The position numbers and the translations under genes are program-made. Below, one piece after another: positions 1-6,052 of a stretch of DNA of 6,118 nucleotides. The DNA is taken from the NCBI GenBank assembly GCA_937860195.1, contig CALMBN010000122.1:1-6118 (forward strand), given 5' to 3'. Within the stretch, counting starts at the first letter, position 1, and each line of letters begins with the position of its first letter. Below the pieces are notes generated by a model, which made no database searches, was not told the origin of the DNA, and saw nothing but the letters and a program-made list of their open reading frames with translations. The DNA is from an uncultured Novosphingobium sp. GTDB taxonomy: Bacteria > Pseudomonadota > Alphaproteobacteria > Sphingomonadales > Sphingomonadaceae.

Positions 1-4
1 AGTC

Positions 5-32
5 CCGTTCGTGTCGAGCGAAGTCGAGACAC
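5..32 (+). repeat. REP-like repeat, family A, left arm
   Basis: This 28-nt arm is exactly the reverse complement of 351-378. With C4 it reads CCCGTTCG, TGTC, GAGC, GAA, GTCGA, GACAC. It can fold as a hairpin in which GTGTC pairs with GACAC, with a 2-nt bulge and two further pairs inside. It ends 11 nt before the start codon of the GIY-YIG gene. I recall this sequence type as abundant in Sphingomonadales genomes, but copy number cannot be checked here. Confidence 0.9.
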
Positions 33-43
33 TGCAGGCTAAC

Positions 44-415
44 ATGGCCTTCTGGTGCTACATCCTGCGCTGCGCAGATGGCAAATACTACACCGGCCAC
101 ACCGACAATATCGACCGCCGTATCGCCGAGCATCACACTGGCGGCTATTGCGCCTTCACCACAAAGCGACGTCCGATTGAGTTAATTTGGTGCACCACTT
201 TTCCTACCCGATATGAAGCGCTTGTTGCCGAGTTGAAGGTCAAGAAGTGGTCACGCGCCAAAAAGGAAGCTTTGGCAGCCGAACACTGGGAGCGGGTTTC
301 CTATTTTGCCAAGCCGCCAGGCGAGCGAAAAGGACCACCGCCGGGGATGGGTGTCTCGACTTCGCTCGACACGAACGGAGGTAGGGTAAGGTGGAGCACG
401 AGGCTTATCGCCTGA
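44..415 (+). CDS. Small GIY-YIG family nuclease (Ssn/UPF0213-like)
   Basis: A 123-residue single-domain GIY-YIG protein. The GIY half-motif is degenerate (CYIL, residues 5-8) and the YIG half reads YYTG (15-18). It is followed by DRRIAEH with the catalytic-type Arg (25-26), a TKRRP segment (40-44) and the helix around Glu63 (AELKVKKWSR), the expected metal-binding Glu. This matches the short stand-alone GIY-YIG proteins (YhbQ/UPF0213 type), predicted to cut one DNA strand using a metal ion and an active-site Tyr. The fold should end near residue 88. Residues 89-123 look like a low-complexity tail, and about 103-112 are encoded by an inverted repeat arm. I chose ATG 44; an in-frame GTG at 11 lies within the left repeat arm and would add only repeat-encoded residues. 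The SD is weak (AGG at 36-38). The ORF overlaps the next gene by 25 nt. The substrate is unknown; the flanking repeat is a natural candidate. Confidence 0.9.
   Translation: MAFWCYILRCADGKYYTGHTDNIDRRIAEHHTGGYCAFTTKRRPIELIWCTTFPTRYEALVAELKVKKWSRAKKEALAAEHWERVSYFAKPPGERKGPPPGMGVSTSLDTNGGRVRWSTRLIA
351..378 (-). repeat. REP-like repeat, family A, right arm (inverted copy)
   Basis: This is a perfect 28-bp inverted copy of 5-32, with 318 nt between the arms. Identity stops sharply at both ends (T33/G350 and C4/A379 do not pair). Its own hairpin pairs 351-355 with 368-372, then 358-359 with 366-367 across a 2-nt bulge (356-357), with a loop at 360-365. The arm lies inside the 3' part of the GIY-YIG ORF. 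Its last two bases (GG, 377-378) form part of the GGAGG ribosome binding site of the next gene. Confidence 0.92.
377..381 (+). promoter_or_regulatory. Ribosome binding site of the amidohydrolase gene
   Basis: GGAGG lies 9 nt before GTG 391 and decides that start. Its first two bases belong to the right arm of the family A repeat, so a hairpin formed by that arm in the mRNA would sit directly against the SD. Confidence 0.75.
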
Positions 416-1116
416 TCAGCACGGCTCGGTTCGGCGGCATTTTGGTGGTCTCCGATCACGCCAGTAACCGCGTGCCCGATGACATCGATCTTGGTATCGA
501 TCCCGTCTTGCTGAGCCAGCACATCGCGATTGATCTGGGTGTCGCCGAAGTTGGCGCGCTGATGGCGCAGCGGCCCGGCATCGCAGCGTTTCAGGGCAAC
601 ATCAGCCGTCTGGTCTGCGATCTCAACCGCGAACCGCACGCGCCAGCGGTGATCCCGATTGCGAGCGATGGCCATGCAATTCCCGGCAATGCATTGAACC
701 ACGAAGCGCATCTCGCCCGGCTCGCGCGGTTCCACGATCCGTACCACGCGGCTCTGGGGCAACTGCTCGACTCTGCTCCGCCCGCGCTGATTCTGTCGCT
801 CCATAGCTTCACTCCGCTCCTCGCCAGCACCGACGAACCACGCCCTTGGCAAGTCGGGGTGCTTTACAACGAAGACGATCGCGCCGCGCGGCTGGCAATC
901 CCGCTGCTGGAGGCGGATGGATTGGTGGTGGGCGATCAGCAACCCTATTCGGGCAAACTGCTCAACTACACGATGGATCGCCATGCCGAGGCGGACGGGC
1001 GGCCCTATCTGGGCATCGAAGTGCGGCAGGATCAGATTGCGACGGCGGCGCAGCAGGCGGATTGGGCCGAGCGGTTGTGCCGGATCGGAAACGCGGTTGC
1101 GTTGGCGCTAGGGTAA
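391..1116 (+). CDS. N-formylglutamate amidohydrolase family protein
   Basis: A 241-residue cytosolic protein of the N-formylglutamate amidohydrolase family (HutG/FGase type), which hydrolyses N-formyl-L-glutamate or a related N-formyl or N-acyl substrate. Family motifs in order: SDHASN (21-26) and H44 with IDLG (47-50), likely metal-binding and active-site elements; LVCDLNR (74-80); HDPYH (115-119); LSLHSFTP (135-142), the core strand with a conserved His; VGVLYN (155-160); and IEVRQD (209-214), with a conserved Glu-Arg pair. No signal peptide or membrane segment is seen. GTG 391 is preceded by GGAGG at a 9-nt spacing, and the first conserved residues follow shortly after. No histidine-degradation (hut) genes are nearby, so a role in histidine catabolism is not supported by context and the true substrate is open. 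The gene overlaps the GIY-YIG ORF by 25 nt, but the nuclease-repeat unit seems inserted just ahead of it rather than functionally linked. Confidence 0.88.
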   Translation: MEHEAYRLISTARFGGILVVSDHASNRVPDDIDLGIDPVLLSQHIAIDLGVAEVGALMAQRPGIAAFQGNISRLVCDLNREPHAPAVIPIASDGHAIPGNALNHEAHLARLARFHDPYHAALGQLLDSAPPALILSLHSFTPLLASTDEPRPWQVGVLYNEDDRAARLAIPLLEADGLVVGDQQPYSGKLLNYTMDRHAEADGRPYLGIEVRQDQIATAAQQADWAERLCRIGNAVALALG

Positions 1117-1123
1117 AAGAAGA

Positions 1124-1148
1124 AGGGGGTTCACGCAGAGGCGCAGAG
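1124..1148 (+). repeat. Terminal inverted repeat, family C, left arm
   Basis: This 25-nt arm (A, GGGGG, TTCACGCAGAG, GCGCAGAG) is perfectly complementary to 1263-1287. Parts recur in direct orientation just inside: GAGGCGCAGAG at 1138-1148 and 1158-1168, and GGTTCAC at 1128-1134 and 1168-1174. It starts 7 nt after the stop codon of the amidohydrolase gene. It is unrelated in sequence to the family A and B repeats. Confidence 0.92.
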
Positions 1149-1179
1149 AAGAAAAGAGAGGCGCAGAGGTTCACTTCTT

Positions 1180-1192
1180 GCGGCGAAGCCGC
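1180..1192 (+). other. Short GC-rich hairpin inside the family C element
   Basis: GCGGC-GAA-GCCGC, a perfect 5-bp stem with a 3-nt loop. It is not followed by a T run, so it is not a convincing terminator. A counterpart lies at 1238-1250. Confidence 0.5.
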
Positions 1193-1237
1193 TTTCCATC
1201 CTGATGCTGAACCTTATCCAGCAGTTTGAGGACGAGG

Positions 1238-1250
1238 CCGCCTTCGGCGG
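1238..1250 (+). other. Second short GC-rich hairpin inside the family C element
   Basis: CCGCC-TTC-GGCGG, a perfect 5-bp stem with a 3-nt loop. It lies near the right arm as 1180-1192 lies near the left, giving the element a roughly symmetrical build. No T run follows. Confidence 0.5.
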
Positions 1251-1262
1251 ATTGCACTACTC

Positions 1263-1287
1263 CTCTGCGCCTCTGCGTGAACCCCCT
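1263..1287 (-). repeat. Terminal inverted repeat, family C, right arm
   Basis: This is a perfect inverted copy of 1124-1148, with 114 nt between the arms. The pairing can extend imperfectly outward, GAAGA at 1119-1123 with TCTTC at 1291-1295, if AAA at 1288-1290 is left unpaired. The whole unit 1124-1287 is 164 bp and shaped like a MITE or a paired REP element. No target site duplication is visible. Confidence 0.92.
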
Positions 1288-1340
1288 AAATCTTCAAAAT
1301 CCTTGACCCATCCAGCCAACCTCGCAAGAGCAGGACTGAC

Positions 1341-1346
1341 AAGGAG
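1341..1346 (+). promoter_or_regulatory. Ribosome binding site of ilvD
   Basis: AAGGAG with 8 nt to ATG 1355, a near-ideal Shine-Dalgarno sequence and the strongest in the window. It fits a well-expressed biosynthetic gene and fixes the ilvD start. Confidence 0.85.
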
Positions 1347-1354
1347 TCCCGAAA

Positions 1355-3214
1355 ATGCCCGCCTACCGTTCCCGCACTTCCACCCATGGCCGCAATATGG
1401 CCGGTGCGCGCGGGCTGTGGCGGGCAACGGGGATGAAGGACGGCGATTTCGGCAAGCCGATCATCGCGGTGATCAACAGTTTCACCCAGTTCGTACCGGG
1501 CCATGTTCACCTGAAAGATCTGGGCCAGCTGGTCGCGCGTGAGATCGAAGCGGCGGGCGGCGTGGCCAAAGAATTCAATACCATCGCGGTCGATGACGGT
1601 ATCGCGATGGGCCACGATGGCATGCTCTATTCGCTGCCGAGCCGCGATCTGATCGCGGACTCGGTTGAATACATGGTCAACGCCCACTGCGCCGATGCGA
1701 TGGTCTGCATTTCCAACTGCGACAAGATCACGCCCGGCATGCTGATGGCGGCGCTGCGGATCAACGTGCCCGTGGTGTTCGTCTCTGGCGGGCCGATGGA
1801 GGCCGGCAAGGTGGTGCTGCGCGGCAAGGAAGTGGCGCTTGATCTGGTCGATGCGATGGTCGCCGCCGCTGATGACCAATACACTGACGAGGAAGTCGCA
1901 ACGATCGAGCGCTCCGCCTGCCCGACTTGCGGTTCGTGCAGCGGCATGTTCACTGCCAACTCGATGAACTGCCTGACCGAAGCGTTGGGGCTCTCGCTGC
2001 CCGGCAACGGCTCGCAGCTGGCGACGCACTCGGATCGCAAGGAGCTGTTCCTGCAGGCTGGCCGCACCGTGGTTGAGCTGTGCAAGCGCTATTATGAACA
2101 GGACGACGACAGCGCCCTGCCGCGCCAGATCGCCAGTTTCGGTGCGTTTGAGAATGCCATGACACTCGACATCGCGATGGGCGGATCGACCAACACGGTG
2201 CTCCACCTGCTCGCCGCCGCGCATGAGGCTGGAATCGACTTCACCATGCAGGATATTGACCGGTTGAGCCGCAAGGTGCCGTGTCTTGCCAAAGTCGCCC
2301 CGGCCAAAAGCGATGTCCATATGGAAGATGTCCATCGGGCCGGCGGGATCATGGCGATCCTCGGCCAGCTTGACCGGGCCGGTTTGCTCCACACCGATCT
2401 GCCGACGGTGCACAGCGAGACCTTGGGTCATGCGCTCAATCACTGGGACATCAGTCGTACCAACGATGCAGCGGTGCAGACCTTCTTCAAGGCGGCACCC
2501 GGCGGCGTGCCGACCCAGACCGCGTTCAGCCAGTCGCGCCGCTGGGAGGAACTCGACCTCGACCGCGAGCACGGTGTGATCCGCAGCAAGGAACACGCCT
2601 TCAGTCAGGATGGCGGGTTGGCGGTGCTTTACGGCAATATCGCGCTCGACGGCTGCATCGTGAAGACCGCCGGGGTGGATGAGAGCATTCTCAAATTCGC
2701 CGGACCTGCGCGGGTGTTCGAAAGTCAGGACGCGGCTGTCGCCGGGATTCTGACCGGGCAGGTCGCGGCGGGCGATGTCGTGGTGATCAGCTATGAAGGC
2801 CCCAAGGGCGGCCCCGGCATGCAGGAAATGCTTTATCCCACCAGCTACATCAAATCCAAGGGTCTGGGCAAAGCCTGCGCGCTGCTGACAGATGGGCGCT
2901 TTTCGGGTGGAACCTCGGGCTTGTCGATCGGCCACGCGTCGCCCGAAGCGGCGGAGGGCGGAGCAATCGGACTGGTCGAGAACGGCGATATGATCGAAAT
3001 CGACATTCCGCAGCGAACCATCAACCTCGCGGTCAGCGATGCTGCGCTGGCGCAACGACGCGTTGCTCAGGATGCCAAGGGCTGGCAGCCGGCCAAGGAT
3101 CGCCCGCGCAAGGTCTCGGCCGCGCTGCAGGCCTATGCTGCACTGACCACCAGTGCGGCGCGCGGGGCGGTGCGCGATGTGTCGCAGGTGCAGGGTCGTG
3201 GCCGGGCCAAGTGA
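1355..3214 (+). CDS. ilvD: Dihydroxy-acid dehydratase
   Basis: A 619-residue cytosolic iron-sulfur and Mg-dependent enzyme. It dehydrates 2,3-dihydroxy-3-methylbutanoate and 2,3-dihydroxy-3-methylpentanoate to the 2-oxo acids, the shared penultimate step of valine and isoleucine synthesis (and of the leucine/pantothenate supply). Length matches E. coli IlvD (about 616). Visible motifs: [10 protein letters not shown] (41-50), VDDGIAMGH (79-87) with Mg-binding Asp81, NCDKITPG (121-128) with cluster Cys122, Asp123 and Lys124 (the carbamylated Lys in relatives), CPTCGSCSG (189-197) with cluster Cys195, and the second family signature [13 protein letters not shown] (about 510-522), whose Ser517 is the likely catalytic base. 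Position 49 is Gly, as in E. coli, not the extra Cys of [2Fe-2S] dehydratases. ATG 1355 is chosen from the SD and family length. No leucine/isoleucine/valine-rich leader peptide is seen upstream. The downstream nnr gene overlaps the 3' end by 17 nt. Confidence 0.98.
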   Translation: MPAYRSRTSTHGRNMAGARGLWRATGMKDGDFGKPIIAVINSFTQFVPGHVHLKDLGQLVAREIEAAGGVAKEFNTIAVDDGIAMGHDGMLYSLPSRDLIADSVEYMVNAHCADAMVCISNCDKITPGMLMAALRINVPVVFVSGGPMEAGKVVLRGKEVALDLVDAMVAAADDQYTDEEVATIERSACPTCGSCSGMFTANSMNCLTEALGLSLPGNGSQLATHSDRKELFLQAGRTVVELCKRYYEQDDDSALPRQIASFGAFENAMTLDIAMGGSTNTVLHLLAAAHEAGIDFTMQDIDRLSRKVPCLAKVAPAKSDVHMEDVHRAGGIMAILGQLDRAGLLHTDLPTVHSETLGHALNHWDISRTNDAAVQTFFKAAPGGVPTQTAFSQSRRWEELDLDREHGVIRSKEHAFSQDGGLAVLYGNIALDGCIVKTAGVDESILKFAGPARVFESQDAAVAGILTGQVAAGDVVVISYEGPKGGPGMQEMLYPTSYIKSKGLGKACALLTDGRFSGGTSGLSIGHASPEAAEGGAIGLVENGDMIEIDIPQRTINLAVSDAALAQRRVAQDAKGWQPAKDRPRKVSAALQAYAALTTSAARGAVRDVSQVQGRGRAK

Positions 3215-4676
3215 CCAGGTCCTGACCGCCGCGCAAATGCGCGCGGCAGAGCAGGCCCTGATTGACGGCGGAACCAGCGTCGAAGCAATGATGCAACGTG
3301 CCGGACGCGGCGCGGCGGAGTGGGTTTGGCGGCTCAGCTGCGGGCGTTCTGTGACCGTGCTGACCGGCCCCGGCAACAATGGCGGCGATGGCTGGGTGAT
3401 CGCCGAGGCAATCCGCAATCGGGGCGGAGATGTTGCCGTGGTGATGGCGGCGGAACCTGCGACGGCAGCGGCCAAGACGGCGCGCGTTCACTATCAGGGC
3501 GCAGTGATTGGCGCTGATGAAGCGTGCGGCGAAGTTCTGGTCGATTGCCTGTTCGGCACCGGGCTGACTCGACCTTTGAGCGATGAACATCTGGGCCTGC
3601 TGCAACACCTTGCGGCGCGGCATGACAAGCTGTTGGCGGTTGATCTGCCCAGCGGGGTTTCGAGCGACAACGGCGCGCTGCTCAATGAGGGCCTACCGCA
3701 AAGCCACCTGACAATTGCGCTTGGAGCATGGAAACAGGCGCATTTCATAATGCCTTCGGCTGCGCAAATGGGCGCTTTGAAGCGGGTGAATATTGGCATT
3801 GAGCCTCTGCTGAATGATCTCACCATGCCTTGCGTGCTGCCACGCCCTGCGCTCGGGCCTCCGGCGGCCAGCGCCAACAAGTATTCGCGCGGCATGGTTG
3901 CCGTCGTTGCGGGCGATATGCCCGGTGCCGCCGTGTTGGCGGCAAAGGCGGCAGCGGCCAGCGGGGCGGGTTATGTCAAGATTCTCAGCGATGGCGCCGC
4001 GATCCAGACCTCGCCCGATGTGGTCGTGGATGCACGGCCACTGGATCAAGCGCTGGCTGATCCCCGGATCAGGGCGGTTCTGATCGGCCCCGGACTTGGC
4101 CGCGATGCGCGGGCGATGGCGCGGCTGAATGCGGTGGGTCTCACCAATCCCAAGGTGTCACTGATCATCGATGCGGATGCGCTGCACCTATATCCGCAGT
4201 GGGAGTATGATAGCGGCATGATGCGGCATGGCGAAGCCGCACTCGATGATCGGTCGATCGAATTCTGGCGGCGGCAGCTGGTCCTCACCCCGCACCAGGG
4301 CGAACTTGATGCGCTGGATACGGCTTTGAAACTGCCGGAATACCATCCGCCCTATGCGCGCAAGGTCCATCAGGCGATCAAGCTTGGTTGGGTAAGCGAT
4401 GCGGCCATCGTCGCCAAGGGGGCTGATACCTTCATTTTCCATCGTGATTTTGGCGCCTGTCTGGCGCCGCTGGCCTCAAGCTGGCTGTCCACCGCGGGAT
4501 CTGGCGATGTCCTTGCAGGAATCATCGCGGCGCGGCTTGCTGTTGGTGAGACCTGCTTCGACGCCGCTTGCCAAGGCGTGTGGCTCCACGGCGAAGCCGC
4601 ACGGCAGTGTGAAGCTCCGTTCACTGCGGGCGACCTTGCAGGCGCGGTGCGTTCTGCCTTCGCAAACTGTCTTTAG
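3198..4676 (+). CDS. nnr: Bifunctional NAD(P)H-hydrate epimerase / ADP-dependent NAD(P)H-hydrate dehydratase
   Basis: A 492-residue repair enzyme that interconverts the R and S forms of hydrated NAD(P)H and dehydrates the S form back to NAD(P)H using ADP. The N-terminal YjeF_N epimerase domain (about 8-210) shows [11 protein letters not shown] (9-19), GPGNNGGDG (57-65), DCLFGTGL (116-123) and VDLPSG (148-153). The C-terminal ribokinase-like dehydratase domain (about 225-492) shows [11 protein letters not shown] (230-240), GPGLG (297-301), DADAL (325-329), TPHQGEL (364-370), KGAD (407-410) and GSGDVLAG (434-441) with catalytic-type Asp437. Length fits the bifunctional E. coli Nnr. I chose GTG 3198 because the conserved LTAAQM block must be included; ATG 3237 would cut it. 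The SD is weak (AGG 3186-3188). The start overlaps ilvD by 17 nt, suggesting translational coupling. The stretch between DADAL and TPHQGEL is longer than in E. coli. Confidence 0.93.
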   Translation: MAGPSDQVLTAAQMRAAEQALIDGGTSVEAMMQRAGRGAAEWVWRLSCGRSVTVLTGPGNNGGDGWVIAEAIRNRGGDVAVVMAAEPATAAAKTARVHYQGAVIGADEACGEVLVDCLFGTGLTRPLSDEHLGLLQHLAARHDKLLAVDLPSGVSSDNGALLNEGLPQSHLTIALGAWKQAHFIMPSAAQMGALKRVNIGIEPLLNDLTMPCVLPRPALGPPAASANKYSRGMVAVVAGDMPGAAVLAAKAAAASGAGYVKILSDGAAIQTSPDVVVDARPLDQALADPRIRAVLIGPGLGRDARAMARLNAVGLTNPKVSLIIDADALHLYPQWEYDSGMMRHGEAALDDRSIEFWRRQLVLTPHQGELDALDTALKLPEYHPPYARKVHQAIKLGWVSDAAIVAKGADTFIFHRDFGACLAPLASSWLSTAGSGDVLAGIIAARLAVGETCFDAACQGVWLHGEAARQCEAPFTAGDLAGAVRSAFANCL

Positions 4677-4681
4677 CCCAA

Positions 4682-4716
4682 CCCGCCCTTGCTGAGCTTG
4701 TCGAAGCACCGTCCTT
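4682..4716 (+). repeat. REP-like repeat, family B, left copy
   Basis: A 35-nt unit that aligns without gaps to the reverse complement of 4749-4783. GAGCTTGTCGAAG (4694-4706) and GTCCTT (4711-4716) are identical; the outer part (4682-4689) is degenerate. Its own hairpin pairs TGCT (4690-4693) with AGCA (4705-4708). It begins 5 nt after the nnr stop codon. Confidence 0.85.
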
Positions 4717-4748
4717 TCCTTGCCGCCGCCGCGCACCAGGCCAAGAGC

Positions 4749-4783
4749 AAGGACAGCCCTTCGACAAGCTCCGGGCGAACGGG
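4749..4783 (-). repeat. REP-like repeat, family B, right copy (inverted)
   Basis: The inverted partner of 4682-4716, with a 32-nt spacer between the copies. Its own hairpin pairs GCCC (4756-4759) with GGGC (4773-4776). The CGAACGG end (4776-4782) lies 13 nt before the start codon of the methyltransferase gene. The copy shares CCCGTTCG, GAGC and GTCGA, in the same order, with family A at 4-32, so the two families are related. Confidence 0.87.
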
Positions 4784-4784
4784 T

Positions 4785-4791
4785 AGGGGGG
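4785..4791 (+). promoter_or_regulatory. Ribosome binding site of the rRNA methyltransferase gene
   Basis: A purine tract (AGGGGGG) 4 nt before ATG 4796, directly after the family B right repeat. It is a weak but usable SD; no better one exists because the repeat fills the upstream sequence. Confidence 0.5.
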
Positions 4792-4795
4792 CGGG

Positions 4796-6052
4796 ATGAG
4801 TTCAGAACCCATCATCCGCATTGCCGCCAAGGGCGACGGCATCACTGCCTCGGGCCGATTCGCCTGGGGCGCCGCGCCGGGTGACCTGTTGCTGGCCGAC
4901 GGCACGCTCCAGCACGGCCCGCACCACGTCACCCCGCCGTGCCGCCACTTTGGCCAGTGCGGCGGGTGCCAGTTGCAGCAGCTCGACGAGGAATCGCTGG
5001 CAGACTTCGTCGCGGCGCGGGTGGCGAATGCCTCCTCTTCGCAGGAGCTCGGCGCTGAGCACATCGCACCGCCGCATCTCTCGCCGCCGGGCAGCCGCCG
5101 CCGGGCTTCGCTGCGGGCGGAAAGCTCGCAGGGGCGGGTGGTGATCGGTTACCGCGAAGCGAAGTCGCACCGGCTGGTCGAACTGGCCGAATGTCCGGTG
5201 CTTTGTCCGGAACTGGTCGCGGTGCTGACGCCTTTGCGCAAACTGCTGATCCGGCTGGGGCAGGCGCAGGCAGCCTCCAAGAAGGGCAAGGGCAAAGCCA
5301 AGCCGGGCAAGAGTGGCCCCGGCAAGATGGCCGCCGATATCGAACTGACCTTGGTGGATCAGGGCGTCGATCTGGGGATCAAGGGGCTGTCGGCGGAAGG
5401 ACTGACCCTGACCGAGGCACTGCTCGATTTCGCCCGCGACCATGCGCTGGCGCGGTTGACGCTCGATGGCGGCTATGGCCCCGATGTGGTGTGGGAGCCT
5501 GAGCCGGTGACCGTGACGCTATCGGGCATCGCGGTATCGTTCCCGCCGGGCAGTTTCCTGCAGGCGACGGCCGATGGCGAAGCCGTGCTGGTCGCGGCGG
5601 TGCAGGAATGGCTGGGAGACTGCACCACGGTGGCGGATCTGTTTTCCGGCCTTGGCACCTTCACGTTTGCGCTGGCCGGACCGGAAACCAAGGTTCTGGC
5701 CGCCGAAGCCGCCCGTGACGCGCATCTTGCATGCAAGGCGGCGGCAGACAGTCGCGTGCTGCAGGTCCACAGCCTCCACCGCGACCTGTTCCGCGGGCCG
5801 CTGCTGGCCGACGAACTCGACAAATTCGCTGCAGTCCTGCTCGATCCGCCCCGCGCCGGTGCGCGTGAGCAGGTCGAGCGGATCGCCGAAAGCAGCGTCG
5901 GCCGGGTGGTCTTCATCAGCTGCAATCCCGCCAGCTGGGCCAAGGACGCACGGACACTGGTCGATGCCGGGTTTGTGCTTAAGGAGCTGCGGCCAGTGGG
6001 GCAGTTTCGGTGGTCGACGCATGTCGAGCTGGCGAGTTTGTTTGTGCGGTGA
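4796..6052 (+). CDS. Class I SAM-dependent RNA methyltransferase, TrmA/RlmD family (probable 23S rRNA m5U)
   Basis: A 418-residue enzyme of the uracil-C5 RNA methyltransferase family, most like RlmD/RumA (m5U in 23S rRNA). An N-terminal, apparently shortened TRAM-like RNA-binding region (5-45) is followed by an iron-sulfur motif C-X5-C-X2-C (Cys49, 55, 58) with the fourth Cys at 133 in AECPVL. The methyltransferase domain has FLQ (254-256), the SAM-binding motif ADLFSGLGTFTFAL (280-293), AEA (303-305), DPPRAG (350-355), the catalytic nucleophile Cys376 in SCNP and the C-terminal HVELASLF (409-416), whose Glu is the expected proton-abstracting base. A Lys/Gly-rich insert lies at about 158-178. 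Total length is near E. coli RlmD (433). TrmA is less likely because the iron-sulfur cysteines are present. The exact target (U1939, U747 or both) cannot be read from sequence. ATG 4796 is the first start after the repeat. Confidence 0.92.
   Translation: MSSEPIIRIAAKGDGITASGRFAWGAAPGDLLLADGTLQHGPHHVTPPCRHFGQCGGCQLQQLDEESLADFVAARVANASSSQELGAEHIAPPHLSPPGSRRRASLRAESSQGRVVIGYREAKSHRLVELAECPVLCPELVAVLTPLRKLLIRLGQAQAASKKGKGKAKPGKSGPGKMAADIELTLVDQGVDLGIKGLSAEGLTLTEALLDFARDHALARLTLDGGYGPDVVWEPEPVTVTLSGIAVSFPPGSFLQATADGEAVLVAAVQEWLGDCTTVADLFSGLGTFTFALAGPETKVLAAEAARDAHLACKAAADSRVLQVHSLHRDLFRGPLLADELDKFAAVLLDPPRAGAREQVERIAESSVGRVVFISCNPASWAKDARTLVDAGFVLKELRPVGQFRWSTHVELASLFVR

Noticed and set aside
11..43. 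In-frame GTG at 11 as an upstream start for the GIY-YIG gene
   Set aside because: It lies inside the left repeat arm and would add only repeat-encoded residues; the domain begins directly after ATG 44.
301..984. 227-codon minus-strand open frame opposite the amidohydrolase gene
   Set aside because: It is antisense to a gene with clear family motifs, and its composition is typical of a GC-rich shadow frame.
1302..1331. ilvD promoter with CTTGAC (1302-1307) as a -35 box
   Set aside because: The -35 match is good, but no acceptable -10 box lies 16-18 nt downstream, so the call is not supported.
3237..3239. ATG 3237 as the nnr start
   Set aside because: It would remove most of the conserved LTAAQM block at the start of the epimerase domain; GTG 3198 keeps it.
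1286..3475. Very long minus-strand open frame (729 codons) opposite ilvD
   Set aside because: It is antisense to an unmistakable ilvD. High-GC coding sequence often leaves the opposite strand open, and the translation is low-complexity, rich in Ala/Arg/His, with no recognisable domain.
4682..4783. Family B inverted pair as a rho-independent terminator after nnr
   Set aside because: The 13-bp and 6-bp stems could form a large hairpin, but no T run follows and the right copy abuts the next gene's SD. It is better explained as a repeat pair.
5..4783. CRISPR array
   Set aside because: The repeats are inverted pairs at gene borders with irregular distances; there are no regularly spaced direct repeats and no cas genes.
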